This document shows, piece after piece, positions 1 through 12,630 of a stretch of 64,000 nt of DNA; position 1 is the stretch's first letter; each line of letters opens with the position of its first letter. A model generated the notes under the pieces. It searched no databases. It was not told the origin of the DNA and saw only the letters and a program-made list of their open reading frames with translations. The stretch comes from Clytia hemisphaerica (taxonomy: Eukaryota > Cnidaria > Hydrozoa > Leptothecata > Clytiidae): assembly GCA_902728285.1 (NCBI GenBank), contig CACVBU010001154.1, forward strand, positions 744,001 to 808,000. The letters run 5' to 3'. Both the position numbers and the translations under genes were made by a program.

Positions 1-40
1 TTGAATACCTAATAAGCACTTATTTTGTTATTTCTTTCAG

Positions 41-3000
41 ATCTACCAAGATTCGATTTCATTGATGGTATGACTTTGATCTATCACCAGTTCATTAAAT
101 CTTACTGTGTACTCTCGTTTATTCTAAATTCTATTATCTATATCTTCTATTATTGCCGACCCAAAAAAATATCAGCGTTTTGATTGGTCGAGAGCATCGA
201 GATATTTGCGATATTTCATATTTCTTTAGTCTGGAAATATGACCGCGTTGACTTTTGGGGGACTGGGTAAGCGGCGGGAGAAAAATCAAAACAAAACAGC
301 CGAAAAGAACTGACTTTCGGAGAAACTGACTTGGGAATCAAAGGGAAAAACGCAACAAAATTATGTTCAGATTAACTTTTACTTTGGAGTTCTTCCATAA
401 AAGACACTAAAATCAAATCTGATGAACTAAGAAATTATAAAACGACTTGACACCACCCAAATATTTTCAACTTTTGGCAAATTTGTCCGTGTGGTAACCA
501 AACAGTTTTTTATCAATGCATACAAAATAACGTAAGATTCTTGAATGTTTGCCAATAAGATTTCTCATAACATAACAAGGGAAGTGTAATGTCTTGTATT
601 AAACCAAATGACGAGTGTTTTTTATAAAAGTTCTCTCCTAATTCTCGTTCTCGACAACAACGTACATCCTTGACTTTTCAACTCAACAATCATTATATAT
701 ATACATCTTCCTTCTGAAATTCGAAACATTTAGAGCTTGACGATAATCAAGAAAGTATCCAATTTGTTTTGCTGTTGAAAAAATGTTGTTCTAACCATTA
801 TTACAAGCATACATTTCCATCGTGGGACTCCTTTCCTCTGCTATTCTTTCCCATGGCCATATGTCATCGAAACAAAAAAATAGAAAAAGACTGAATGTTA
901 TCAATCTGATTAATCCAATGATGGAGGGTTTCTTCTCCATCGAAACAATACTGTACATCATCTGCATTTTGAATTATCAATCTAGAAACTTTCAAATACA
1001 TCTCTGATGTAAATCTGCAACTTTTCAAAACAAAACTTCTGGATCGAAAATGATCGAAAAGTTTTGTTTTTGTGTGAATATTTTTCAGCGGGAAGTTATC
1101 GAATGTTTTTGTTCGAATCTAACGTTCGAATTAGATTTTCGAATAAAAACATTCGAAACTACACAGAAGCAGAAGAAGGCGGAAGTAAGTTTTGAAACAA
1201 AAAGAGGACAATTTTTTTGAGTCGACAATAAATTAGTTATCACATGACTTCTCGTGCAATACTCGATATTTTACTCGTTCCGAGATTTTACTGATATTTT
1301 TCCTCGCCTAAAGGCTCGGAAAAATATTACGGAAAAATCTCGGAACTCGTAAAATATTTCTCGTATTGCACTCGAAATCATGCGATATCTAGTACTTATT
1401 CAAACCTTTCTATAATTCGAAAAGAATCTCCGTCACGTCTAAATTAAATTCTATAATTTAAATCTCTCTGTAATTCGAATTTAATTTCCTGTTTGAATTC
1501 GAATTGGAGAGGGCTACCAATATTATATTATAATCACTAGACCGATTTTCCATATGGAGCATTCTTCTTACTATAATTCTATTTGTTTTTTTATTTGGCA
1601 TGTATGTTTAGGTCTGAGGAATTTAGACTTTAGATAAGTTTTAATAAATTGACAATTTTTTAATTCAAATATTTCTGTAATTCGAATCTTAAAAACACAG
1701 GGGTCAGGTGGTGGAGTCTCTATAACTTGAGCACGCAAGTTAAGGAAATTTCGAGTTAATAAGTAAGGTTTATAAGGCATTATTAACTTAAGGAACGAGA
1801 AAATTTGTTCGAGTTATAGAGGTTCGAGTTAAAGAGACTTTATTTCATTTTTGGTTTTATTTTCAGAGTGTATTCAAGACGTACCGACCGAAAGTTGAGC
1901 AAGGCGAAGATCTCGGTATCGAAGAGGTATGAATTTTTCATAAAACAGCATCTGAAAATAATGAAATGAAATTCAGAAAACTTAAGTATTTTTGTTCGTT
2001 GGACCGGTTGTAAAGTGTCTTTAGTGATAAACTTCAGCTTGTGGTGAAAAATAATTATAAAAAAAATAAATAAAATTGTTTTCGTGTACTCTTTGATTAA
2101 ATTCTTGTAGCATTTGAGGAATACACTTTCTTTTATAAAAACATTCTAAATTTTCTAAGCCTTCAGATGTTGTTAACTTTTTGAGTTTTAAGCCTAAAAA
2201 TGTTCTTAATATGTTCTTATTTTCTCCATTTTGTGAGTATTTTTGTCCATTTTTTTAAGAAATCTGCTTTTTTAAGGTCTGCGAAGTCTTGGAATGTTCT
2301 TAACTTGTTCTTAACATTTTGGCCATCGAAACCTTATGCTCTTATATAGTTGGTTTTTATAAAAAACAGCTCTGCAAAGTAGAGGCACATAACCGTACTT
2401 ACATTAAGCACGCCTTCCAGTGTGAAGAATACTTGGAAGAGAGATACACTTTTTTTAATGTTCTGAACATTCAAACGTTCACTTCTTTTTCTTCTGCAGG
2501 ATGAGGATTCTGACAAAGAAAGTGGTAAGAATCCTTTTTTCAATTTTTCAAAATAATCACATTTAAAATCTCTAACTTTAATGCTTTAACCAAAAATCCT
2601 AGTAAAATGAAAGAGATTAGTTGAAAAACAGGCTGATTCGCGAAAAAAGGCTCCGTGTAAATGAAATTATTTTGTAAAATCGTCTCACTGGAAATAATCC
2701 AAGGTAAATTAAGGTAGTCAGAAAGAGAAAAAAAAATCAAAAACACTACTTATGATCTTGATATTTACTTCAAAAGTTATCAAACCTTCTTCTCTTAGTA
2801 TCAAGCCAACCAATCAAATCATCAAGCAGCAGTAAGGGTAAAGAAAAGAAGAAAAAGAAGAGCCGAGTGATGCAACTACAGGATAGCGATAATGAAACGA
2901 ACGATTCCATCGAATACCGATCGGTAAGTTGAAAACTTCAGAAATTCAGTAAAGCCTTCACGGACACTCTAAAATACGGACACTTATGATTAGCGGTCAA

Positions 3001-4613
3001 TTTCACTGTCCCCCAACCATCTCCTGGTCAAATCCTTATAGGAAAATTTCCAAAAGGCGGACATTAACCCGTTTCTCCGACTGTGTCCGCTAATTGGAGG
3101 TTCGGATGTGCTTCGGATGAGCAACAAACCACATACAGTTGCTCTCTCTAATTCGATTTTCAAGGGACCAAAGATTTTATTCCGATTAGAGAAAGCCTCG
3201 AATTACAAAAAGATTCGAATTAGAGAGAGTTGACTGTAAAATAAAACATATTAGAGGGACAGCCTATTTTCTTAAGAGCGGGCTCAATCGAAACTAAAAA
3301 GCTTCAGGGTATTATATACGTTTGATTGGGATCTAATGCATTTCTTAAATTTTTTTGTATTCAAATGGTTTGCAGGGGGTAACTAATCACGTGTGGTAGG
3401 GTAGGGTAACTGAGAAAAGAGTAATGGGAAGGAATAATAGATTAGGGGTCAAGAAAGGTGATCATAATTCAATTTTTTGGAAATTTACCCCCGGACATTG
3501 TTACTTTTGACCCCCGGACAGCAGGTCTAACCCCCCCCCCGGACAAGCATTAGTTGACCACCTGGACATTCAAGATAACCCTCAAACAGAGCAAAATTAC
3601 CCCCAAACAGAGCAAGTTTACCTCCCCCGGACAAGGCAAATTTTGTAGATTTTTCACTACCCCCGGACACTATACCCTCCGACCCCTATGTACGAACATT
3701 TTCTGGAAGAGCCCAATAAGACATATGAATTAGCTTAAGCCTATTTTGCATTAGTTGTACCATAGTATAAATAGCCTCGGCTGGAGTATATACTGCATTG
3801 TCTTTTCAGTTAATTGCTGTTCTATCTTTGTCTCCGAGCTTTATAAGAACATCAAGATTGTCAGTTTATTATTGGTAGATAATTCTTGAAATTTTTCTCT
3901 TATTTTCCTTCACAAAAAGTTTTTTTATTGCTAGATATCTTTGAATCTGTACCCAATAGAACACTTGAACTGATTTTGGACATATTTTAGGGGTATTTTG
4001 TGGAAACGATAATTTTTTCTCCAAAATTTAAATTATAAGAACTATATTCAAGATGACAACTTTCCTGTCCGTTTGAGTGCTAAATTTTGAAGGTGCTGGC
4101 TTGAAATTTTCACAGAATTATCTTGATGTACTATTTCATTGATTTCTAAAAAGATTTCTCTGAAATATTGTGAAGCATTTCGAGGCACTTTATTAATTTT
4201 TGAGTTCTTTCAGCACAGCCATTTTGTGCTTGTTTAAATTTCTTTTTGTTAATCTTTTCTGCACGATGATTTTATAATGCAAGTGTATTATCAAGGGCAT
4301 ATCATTAATGTCTAAAACGCACTGAGAAGTAAGTATTAACGACAAACCAATGAAATTTACCATTAAAGATGCTACATTACTTATTTCTTGATCAACAAAT
4401 AGTCATCAAATACGACAGAGATAGAACAACAGAAATTCGGATGTTATCATTCCAGCCGCGGCTTTCTTATACTATGGTTGTACATTGGTAGCAAGAATTC
4501 AGTCAGATACATATTAATTTCTTCTATAAACTTTTCAGGATGTTTCCGATTACGATGAGAACTCTTCAACAGTTCCTTCACCTGCTTCGAATTCATCATC
4601 GCGTCGAAAATGA
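41..4613 (+). CDS. 3' portion of an unrecognised spliced gene, charged C-terminal tail
   Basis: Exons read on the plus strand: 41-67 (tentative), 1089-1184 (tentative; a shorter version would be 1167-1184), 1867-1926, 2500-2524, 2799-2923 and 4539-4613, ending in TGA at 4611-4613. Each has an AG acceptor and, except the last, a GT donor (GTAAGT at 1185 and 2924, GTAAG at 2525). Phases 0, 0, 0, 1, 0 join without a stop. The last four exons are the strongest. The peptide contains FKTYRPKVEQGEDLG, then DEDSDKES, a lysine run (KGKEKKKKKSR), acidic/serine stretches, and ends NSSSRRK. This low-complexity mix of acidic, Ser-rich and Lys-rich blocks is typical of disordered tails of nuclear proteins, but that is inference. 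I do not recognise the family. The gene starts upstream of the window. The last intron (2924-4538) contains a short MITE and a C-rich repeat. Confidence 0.6.
1099..1156. repeat. 58-bp near-palindrome inside a putative exon
   Basis: The left arm TCGAATGTTTTTGTTCGAA mirrors the right arm TTCGAATAAAAACATTCGA with one mismatch, and the centre is TTCGAA-rich. If the outer TCGA is a 4-bp target duplication, the inserted piece is 54 bp, a multiple of three, and keeps the surrounding reading frame open. It looks like a tiny foldback insertion. Confidence 0.6.
1235..1391. repeat. Foldback MITE-like hairpin, family 1
   Basis: Imperfect palindrome. The left arm has TTATCACATGA, TCGTGCAATACTCG and TTTTACTCGTTCCGAGATTTT; the right arm reads the complement of each. 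A related hairpin, with the same TTCCGAGATTTT and GTAAAATATTT pieces, sits at 29811-29920. It lies in an intron of the first gene. Confidence 0.6.
2122..2370. repeat. Diverged copy of the TACACTTTTTTTATAAGAACA element
   Basis: Starts TACACTTTCTTTTATAAAAACA-like and carries internal GTTCTTAA, TTAAGCCTAAAAATG and TTTTGGCCATCGAA pieces that reappear in reverse orientation in the clearer copy at 19435-19675. The right terminus is degraded, so the end coordinate is approximate. Confidence 0.4.
3136..3236. mobile_element. Short MITE with CAGT ends flanked by TA
   Basis: The termini CAGTTGCTCTCTCTAATTCG and CGAATTAGAGAGAGTTGACTG are inverted repeats with small mismatches, flanked by TA on both sides (3134-3135, 3237-3238). 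TA target sites and CAGT ends are typical of Tc1/mariner-type non-autonomous elements. A more diverged relative with the CTCTCTCTAATTCGAT end lies at about 41025-41195. Confidence 0.65.
3440..3690. repeat. Dispersed C-rich repeat, copy 1
   Basis: Contains repeated CCCCCGGACA motifs at roughly 25-35-bp spacing between AT-rich text, with runs of up to eleven C. A second copy in the same orientation with the same order of motifs (GGAAATTTACCCCC, GACATTG, GGTCTGA or GGTCTAA, ACAAGCATTAGTT) lies at 39925-40175. Confidence 0.65.
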
Positions 4614-6104
4614 ATAACATCTCCGTGGTAATTTCCTCCTCATTGTTTTGTAAACTTGACCTCATCGCCGTCGTAAATATTGAAAAAATTGTCAGTGTTA
4701 CATGTGACATACAATCGTGGAATTGTTATTAACGCGTAAATAATGGATACTCCAAGCTGTATTTTTACGTTGACAATACTATATACGAGTTAAAGTATCT
4801 CGAATAAATACTATTGCTTAAATTGACTAGGAGAAAAACTGTATATAATCATCTTTCGACGTACCACACCCACACTCTTCGACCAAATTATTATATTAAT
4901 GTCACTTGAATGTCGACGAAAATCTTTATGATTCATGATATTCATGACGTAATGTTTTCCCGAGTTTTAGCCAGTAGTTTTATAAAATTTGCCACTACTG
5001 GCAAAAACCGGGGTATTTCCGTAGAAAACATTACGTCATGAATATCATGAATTGATTATCATTTCTTTCATATAGTTTTTATGGTGTGGTGTTTATTTAG
5101 TTATCTAGTTTTTAGTTGAATTTTAAACCATTTATATTAAGATCTAGTAGTTAATGTTATTTTAAAATGTTGCTACTTTTTTAAAAAAACTTTAAACGCC
5201 TAACTTTAGTATAATTATTTTGAAAAATCTTTTGATCATTAAAAAAATTTATTGTCTAGTTGTAATGTTATATGTATGTTTTAATGTATCTTAATGACCC
5301 GCACGGTTGTTAAATGTTGAATCTTTCCCTCTATGGTGGCCTAGTTGTGTCTTACATATTTTAAATCATGTTACCTGCTGTTACAGTATATTTTGATCTG
5401 CCACCGAATGAAATTCACATTCTCTCTCATACGTTTTTGTTTTCCCACTTTGTCTAACTTATACAAGGTATGTTTTAAGTTAATGTATCCGTCGATTTAT
5501 TTTTAGTAATTTTTAGCTTATTATATTGAAATATATACAAAAGATGTTAAAATTTAGAAATTAATCAACTGATATAAATACCTTGAGGGAGCTAATTTTG
5601 GCGAGGAGTAAAAGTTGTATTTTAACAGTTTAAATTTTGGCGAGTAACGCAATTTTTTAATTTTGGCGAGAACTAATTTTGACGAGTGACATGTTACATC
5701 AATGAGTGTTTTGGAGAAAAAAATTATGTTGCAAAAATCAACGGCAATTATTTCAATTTTGGCGAGGCAGTGAATAATTTAATTTTTGCATATTTTCTGT
5801 TTGTTTTTAGGTAGGTAACATGAAAAAAAGATCCTTTCTTCGTTTAATATGAAGTGACTGAGTATTGTATTGACACATTCTTCCATTATGTAAAACAGTC
5901 TTTTCAATACCCGGTGAGAATTTTAGGGATATAGAACCTAAGACGATTTGGGCGACCAATGCTATCGATTTCAAAGAGAAAACTTTTGAAAATTTATTTT
6001 ATATGACTAGTCCAGTGGCTGAAAGAAATCTCTTCTTTTCATGATTTCAATATTTCGAAGTTTTTGGCAAATATCTTTTTATTTATACTGACGGAAACAA
6101 ATGG
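4614..6104. other. Intergenic stretch with one hairpin element
   Basis: No gene seen. A perfect-armed hairpin lies at 4931-5052. From 5588 to 5770 there are several TTTTGGCGAG motifs, resembling the body of the TACCTTAAGGGAAC elements elsewhere in the window, without clear termini. The rest is AT-rich without recognisable structure. Confidence 0.5.
4931..5052. repeat. Hairpin MITE, about 122 bp
   Basis: The left end ATTCATGATATTCATGACG, continuing into TAATGTTTTC, is mirrored by the right end CGTCATGAATATCATGAATT. The inner arms GCCAGTAGT and ACTACTGGC also pair, so nearly the whole element folds back. Confidence 0.8.
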
Positions 6105-6640
6105 CATCGAGGGGTAAATCACTAAAAATTAGGTGTACGATCTTTGATTTCTGATTTCTTTTTGATTTCTTTTTGATTTTTTATTTTTTTTTTAATTTTT
6201 TTTTTATTTTTGATTTCTTTTTGATTTCTTTTTGATTTCTTTTTGATTTCTGATTTCTTTTTGATTTCTTTTTGATTTTTGATTTCTTTTTGATTTCTTT
6301 TTGATTTTTGATTTTTATTTTGATTTTGATTTTGATTTCTTTTTGATTTCTGATTTCTTTTTGATTTCAATCCGTGACCCGAAAGTATCATTTGATTTTT
6401 GATTTAAAATCAAATCGAATTTCAGAAGAAAATTGATTTTCAATTATCCCTCACCAATTAAAAATCAAATTTCAAACCAATTCTTGATTTTTGATTTTTA
6501 AATCAAATATTGCATTTATCTGAGATGAGAGCCTGTTCTTGGGAAGCACACTTGCCCAAATGGGACTCAGTTATCTTTCCATGTCACTGGCACACACACA
6601 TGGTACATGAAATTTTGTCCGACTAAAAGTACGTAGGCAA
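6105..6640 (+). repeat. Satellite-bearing dispersed repeat, left inverted copy
   Basis: The core 6140-6370 is an 11-bp simple satellite (CTTTTTGATTT register). The flank from 6365 to 6640 (GTGACCCGAAAGTATCA, CAAATGGGACTCAGTTATC, GTGCCAGTGACATGG read in reverse, CATGGTACATGAAATTTTGT) recurs as the reverse complement at 14670-14935. The open frame read through the satellite on the minus strand (Lys/Asn/Gln/Ile/Ser only) is a composition artefact, not a gene. Confidence 0.8.
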
Positions 6641-7837
6641 ACATACTGTAATGATTTTCGAAAATCACTTTCAATTTCTGATTTTTAATTTTTGATTTTC
6701 TTATTTTCTAAGAAAGACACGCATTCTATTCGAACATTTTTATGAGAATAATAAGGCTCAAAAATGCCAGTAAACAAAAATTGATTCAGCCTGTATTTGA
6801 GTTTTCATCGTTGAAACAAGGTATAAAGGTTGAAAGATTGTAAGTCTTAGAAATTAAGAACAGTTAAGGATGTATCTTCATTAATAAATTAAGAACAGTT
6901 AAGGATGTATCTTCATTAATAATTGTATTAAAAAGTACCATGTCCATCCTTATGAATTTGTAATAATGTGATGCCGGCCCACGTCTAGGTCGACACCACA
7001 CTATTTACGGGTGGAGGACTAGTCCAGACATCAAACAGAGAAGGGGAGACTGTACGTATTTCTGTACTGGCTATATCTTACAATTACATAAAAGTCTTAC
7101 CTTATACACACGCCACAGAAACCCACCACTTCATTTCAGGTCCGAAACTAGACTCCCAGATCAGGCGATCTGAACAAAGTAAAACACTTTCAAGTTCATT
7201 CAACCGTAACGAAGGCGTTACGGGCGTAAAGGGTGGTTTCTGGGCGTAGTACAGAGGCTATAGAATCGCCTCTGTACAAATTTGAGGGTGTTCCTTGGGC
7301 TTGGATTTTTGGTGATTCCTGATATGTTCCTGGACCTCTGCGCAAAATATTTTACCATTTTTGTCCGGGTAGTTATGCAATTCTACCTGACTATTTCCTT
7401 CGTTATTACCATTGTTACACGTGATAGGTTTGTGTACCTTTTAGAAAGAGGAACGTAACGAGGAGAGGATCTTTTAAATGTTCCTAATAATCATAATTTG
7501 TTGCTTTAGTTAAAGAAAAATATTAAGTACTCTGGTAGTTTATCCGAAACAATGCGGTATCCGATTTACCTTAGGGAAAAAATAAATGCAAAAATAAATT
7601 AATAAATTAATGTGGAACAAGAAAGCCTAAGTAGCGTTTAGGCGGCCCAGTAGTTTTAGTAGTTTCAACATATTTTATGTTGCACAGTCACCATTCAACT
7701 TAATTTAGATTTAAAGGAGAACATTCTTTCGAATCGGGCAAACAATTAATAAAGACATGATAAAGAATTATTAAGTGCCTAATTTATTCTTTTGACTAAT
7801 GTATCTTTTCCAATTTTATGGGAGAGATTCGACCAAG
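6641..7837. other. Intergenic, no gene seen
   Basis: Contains an exact 35-bp tandem doublet at 6851-6920 (unit starts AAATTAAGAACAG) and a GC-richer patch at 6970-7270 with short hairpins, for example GTACAGAGGC paired with GCCTCTGTAC at 7238-7280. No coding signal was recognised. Confidence 0.4.
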
Positions 7838-8599
7838 GATTTATTATACACTGGATATACAAGTAACAGATTTTTGCCGATTTCTCATGTTCTAGCTATG
7901 TCCGCAGTATTGATATTATTGTTCACTCTCCTTCCCCATTAAATGATTTTTCGAAGCATTTTTATTGCATTTCTTATCGAAAATCACTCATCCAATTCCC
8001 ATAAGAGACTTAAAACTTTCCTGTGAGAGTCAGATTCTCCTACTTAATTGCTAATTATAAGTCGTTATGACGTTTCAAGCTGTCAGAAAGATGCAAAAGA
8101 CGTGTTATGTATAAGAAATTGAATGTCGACACCAGAGATTTTCAAACTTCAACCTCAAAAAAACCACCACGTGCCTCCAAAAGAATTTCATACCACATTG
8201 GAGCCAAAACAATCAAGTCTTATGTGTGTTAATTTCAGCTCTTCTGGAAACAGTTTTGGAAAGATATTTTCAATTGAAAATTTCGTGTCACTATAAGCAT
8301 TTTGTCTGAATTTCCTGTATAATGATGATTTTCTCACACCAGATTTCACAAATGTATCCAGCTTGGTATGCTAGCCTTACTTTCGAACTTTCCTTTCTGC
8401 AAATGTACAAAAAGAAAGAGCCAGACAACTTTTTTAAAATAAGACTAATAAACATTTTTAAAAATCAGACACATTCGAGCCGCCATGACAGTTGTCCTTT
8501 GCGGACAAAGCTAGAACATTGATTGTTTTCTGAAACAATGGAAATACAATGATCGCTCTCCACCGTTTTATCAGTCGTTTATCCAGTGTATAATAAATC
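7838..8599. mobile_element. TIR element, GATTTATTATACACTGGATA family, copy 1
   Basis: Inverted ends GATTTATTATACACTGGATA (7838) and TATCCAGTGTATAATAAATC (8599) bound about 760 bp with no coding capacity. The body (GTCCGCAGTA, GTTCACTCTCCTTCC, CCAATTCCCA, CACGTGCCTCCAAAAGA) is shared with the copy at 43889-44500. It is a non-autonomous DNA transposon of unknown superfamily. Confidence 0.75.
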
Positions 8600-11500
8600 T
8601 TTGATTTGACCATATTCGGAAGTGTTAATCATTTATTGTTTTTTCTTACGCATGTAATTGCCACCGCAGGGAGGATGGCATTCATAGCTTCCCGCCCAAG
8701 GATAGTTGGACAAACATCTCATAATTTTGCGCGCGTTTTTCAGTATTTTATTTCCGCTTAAATGGTGTCCCGGTAGCATTCTTATCTTGATGGTCTCTCT
8801 ATTGTTTTATCATCATCATAAAGACTTTTCCGGAGTTAATTTGAAATTTTAAAAATTAAAATTAAACTTGAAATCTCAGTTTGTCTTTTTCTTATCCCTG
8901 GAGAGTGAATGAATAATCTAAGGAAATTCCCTTTTCTGGGAAATCCCCTTTTCTAAGGGCTCTTCATAGATCACTCTAAAATTGTTCTTATTTCTTGGCG
9001 ATTTTGAACCTCATTGTTCTTATAAAACAGTGTAAATCGGACTAGATTTGACATTTAGTACATACATCCCTAACATAAAATGGCGTTTTTGTGAAATGAA
9101 TGGCCCTTAGGGGTAATTGGCAATTTATAATTGAAAACGCTCTGAAAATGGCATTCTTAAGCATGAGCAGCCAAATTCCATGGTGGTAATATTTTTAGAA
9201 TTATTCTTAATTTATTGGCCAATTTCATCGTGTGTATTCTTATAAAAAAAGCGTGTATAAGAGGTGGAAAAAAGGGAGAAAACGTAATTTCTTAATTTGT
9301 GAGAATTCGTTAAAATGAAACGTTAACCTGAAAAGCTGGGTAAAGAACAAGATCTGGACTTTCAAGTAAATTTGCCGGTATGCTTTGATTTCCCTCAGTG
9401 CTATAAAACTATTGTCCCTTTATCACAATTGGGCAAGGTGGAAATCTTCCGAGAACACCTTTATTACAACTTTAGCGCCGCAGGTGTAAATCTTTCATGT
9501 AAGAAATCTTTAATACGTCAAAAGAAGTATTTCAAAGTTCAAAGCTTAAAAACGCAACAGGGAGGTCAAAGATAGCCAGAATAAGATCACAAGAGAACTA
9601 CAGACACTTCCAATAAGAATAACTTTGACCGTTTAGTTTATTTCTATTCCAGAAAACTCTATAGCTACCATTTTTTCCCCGAACTGAAGAGAACTCAAAT
9701 ATAAATAATATATATCATCAATAAGGGAACGCACCCATGATTTACATCGTTAGAGAGCAATTTTCGCAGAATTTTACTAAATTTCCACTAATTTTGACCG
9801 GGGTCACTCACATTCCCACCGGGACTTGAAATTCGGCTATTTCTGGTAATTTTTCCACCAGGTTAACCACCTGGGTGGATCTATCTGACTGGGTCACTGA
9901 CACAGGGGTGTATACATACCCAAAAATTTGGGTAATTTGATGCAATTCGCCATTTTTGACGGTGGTCCATATTGAGGTCCATAACAATGCGGTCCATATA
10001 AAAAGTGGAGGTCAATTTATGTCTTCTCGAAGGTTAATTACCTTTTCACTTATGGTAACTTTGGGATTAAGGTAATTTCATCGGAATTTCCTTTAATTAC
10101 GTTTGATAAATAAGTTAAATCTTTGATGTCTTATGCATCATAAATGAATAATTTGAACATTTTTTTCAGCAAATTTTACCACCTGGATGCAATTAGAATT
10201 ATCATTTAGATTCTTCATATTTTTTTTGCTCTGGTCTGTGAAATACACGGCTACCCCACAACCTAGTCAAATTGGCTACATTAATGAATTTTGTGAAATA
10301 ATATAAAGTAAGTAAGTAAACTTAACTGCAATTTTTTTAGTTATCGTAAATTGAGGAAAAGCCAAAACAGTAAGAGATTAAATCCCAAGACCCCCAAGAC
10401 ACCTTTTTAGTTTTTTAGTTTCCTAGGATAACAACTAAAGAAATGCTACGGGTGGCTTTGATTTTTAATTTCATTTATTCTACAGCCATTTGGAACTTTT
10501 AGCTTGATAATTGATGTTTAATTAAACAAGGACATTGGATCTAAGTAATCAGGTATTTAAATTGGTGTAAGAATATAAACGGTGAGAAAGTTAGTTTAAC
10601 CGTCGTCCTTTCCGAAAGGCACAATTACTTAAGGATAAGTAGCAAATAATGAAATGATTTGACGTAAAATTTTGAATGAAGGGCCTAATGATATAGAATT
10701 TATAAAAAATCAATTTATCTCAGTATGACCTACTGTAGGATTTGATGGCATATTATATAGATATTGTTATAAACTACCCCACCCCTGATTCTGTTAATTT
10801 AGTGAAAAAAGTTTAAGAAAGCTTGGATAATTTTAAGGGGGTAATTAAGTCATTTGAATGACACGGGTGTGAAGGCACGGCTACAAATGAAAAAGCTGTC
10901 AAACAGATATATCGGTCTATTTTTCATCTCTATTTTTCCGAAAGCAGCCAGTGAGGCAACCTTTTTTTCCAAGGCGTTCTGAAAATTTTTTCATGTTTCA
11001 TATAGAAATTTAGATCTGTTCTGATTAAGGTTTAATAAATTGACCAGCTAGAAATGCTGAGGTGTTCTGACGAGACAGGGGGATAATCAAGATCCTTTAA
11101 CGTGCATTTGTTTTCTAGAAAGTTTTCAGAACACTCTTTTAATGAGACAGGGGTATAATCGGAGAAAATTTATGCATAGAAAATTTCAGATCACATGTTT
11201 CGTAGGAAAAAATATTACAAGTATATGTTGGCAAAATGTTTTTCCTAGATTTCAGAACACATCACCATAAAGCCAAAATAAGTTTAGGGATGAAAATAAT
11301 GAATTTCCTAGGTTTCCTAGAAAGCAGAACACATCATTTGCATTAAAAATTGAAGGTCATAACATGTGCTCTCCTAGAAGAAAAGATATCATATTTCTAA
11401 AAAATTGCTTTGCCGGCTGCTTCTGTTTTTCGGCAGACAGGTGTTTATAACACTCTGTTGCGTTTCAAATTCGACATCTCTTGAGACTAAAGTTTATTTT

Positions 11501-12058
11501 TCTTCTTTGCATATCGCAACATGCGAGGTGCCACAACGAATGACGTCAGTACTTTGTAAGGTGATAAATTTTTGCAAAAGAAATATAGCAAAAAAAAGAA
11601 AATCAATTCCCAAATTAACATACGGCTGGTGTAATTGGTTATGAAATGTGTTAGAAAGGCATATTTACTTTGATTGATATCTTTAAGAAAAAGGCTAACC
11701 ACGTGTGAGTATTTGTAACTCATCACTCTGTCACTTGTACCGTCAAATTCGATGCATCAGGCATACGACGTTTTCTCAACGTTTAATTAACATTCGTAAC
11801 AATCAAATGAACTTGTTTGCATGTAAAAGCAACGTTACGGATGTCGAATGGGTAGAAAAATGCCTGAACAAAATGACCAAAAATTGTTTTTTCTCATTAA
11901 ACCCTTTCCCTAAAGGGGAGGCTACTGGCAAAAAAAGCAACAAAAAAATTGAAAATTTTCGAGGCGATGCTGTTGTTTTCGGCGGGAGAAAATGAAAAAA
12001 GTACTTTCAGGCTTTTTTTAATAAGGATTTCCTGAATATTTTTACAAGTTCGCTCTTT
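8600..12058. other. Intergenic, no gene seen
   Basis: Fragments of the TTCTTATAAAA element occur near 8945-9035 and 9225-9260. Text resembling the CCCCACTGGGAAATT repeat occurs at 9780-9920 (CACCGGGACTTGAAATT, ACACAGGGGTGTA). From 11040 to 11350 a loosely repeated motif GAGACAGGGG(T/G)ATAATC with TTTCTAGAAAG appears. The short open frames here show no family resemblance or splice logic. Confidence 0.4.
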
Positions 12059-12630
12059 CTTAACCCTATTCAACCTAGGCTTTTAGGGGCGGTTCAGAAC
12101 TAGGGGGGGGGGCTTTTCCTGTACCACCCCTTAACTTTTGATCTAGTGGGTCTTTTTGGACGAAATTTGGCACACAAGATCTTTGTCACGTAAGGTAACT
12201 TTTGACAAAAAAAATTTTTGATGACGTCACTCATCATGCCCAAAGTGAGCAAAAACCAAAAATTTCCTTTGTTCTTATAAATAGCTATTGTATTCTAACA
12301 AAAGCTTTAGAAAAAAGTTGTCTGAGTTTAAAATGCTTATTTTATCCTAAATATTCAATAAATTACGGTTTAAAAGATATATTTGACATTAAAAAAAAAT
12401 TTGTAGTGGAAAAGTGTCAATTTTTGTGACACCTTACTGTCAGAAATGTCATCATACTCAAGGTGTGAAAATTTTTAGGTGTCAAATTTTTTTTTATTTT
12501 GAAGCTAAATAAAAGTTAGGAATTTACAGAAAATTTCAAGGCAAAAGCTCTATTATTTCAGGAGCTATTACCAATAGTTTGACCTCCGAACAGAAAGAGC
12601 CCCCCCCCCCCTAGGCCGAATAGGGTTAAG
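12059..12630. mobile_element. TIR element with CTTAACCCTATTC ends
   Basis: The ends CTTAACCCTATTCAACCTAGG and CCTAGGCCGAATAGGGTTAAG are inverted repeats about 20 bp long with two mismatches. Next to each end is a G run (12104-12112) or C run (12601-12611). The 570-bp body has no recognisable coding sequence. Confidence 0.7.

Noticed and set aside
4447..4710. 87-residue minus-strand frame
   Set aside because: It overlaps the plus-strand terminal exon 4539-4613, whose acceptor and phase fit the upstream exons better; the frame is a shadow.
6122..6391. 89-residue minus-strand frame rich in Lys, Asn, Gln and Ile
   Set aside because: It is the translation of an 11-bp TTTTTGATTTC satellite; the same happens in the second copy near 14945-15175.
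8641..8730. Small minus-strand frame with Cys residues (SNYPWAGSYECHPPCGGN)
   Set aside because: Looks peptide-like, but there is no convincing acceptor, signal peptide or second exon; too short to support.
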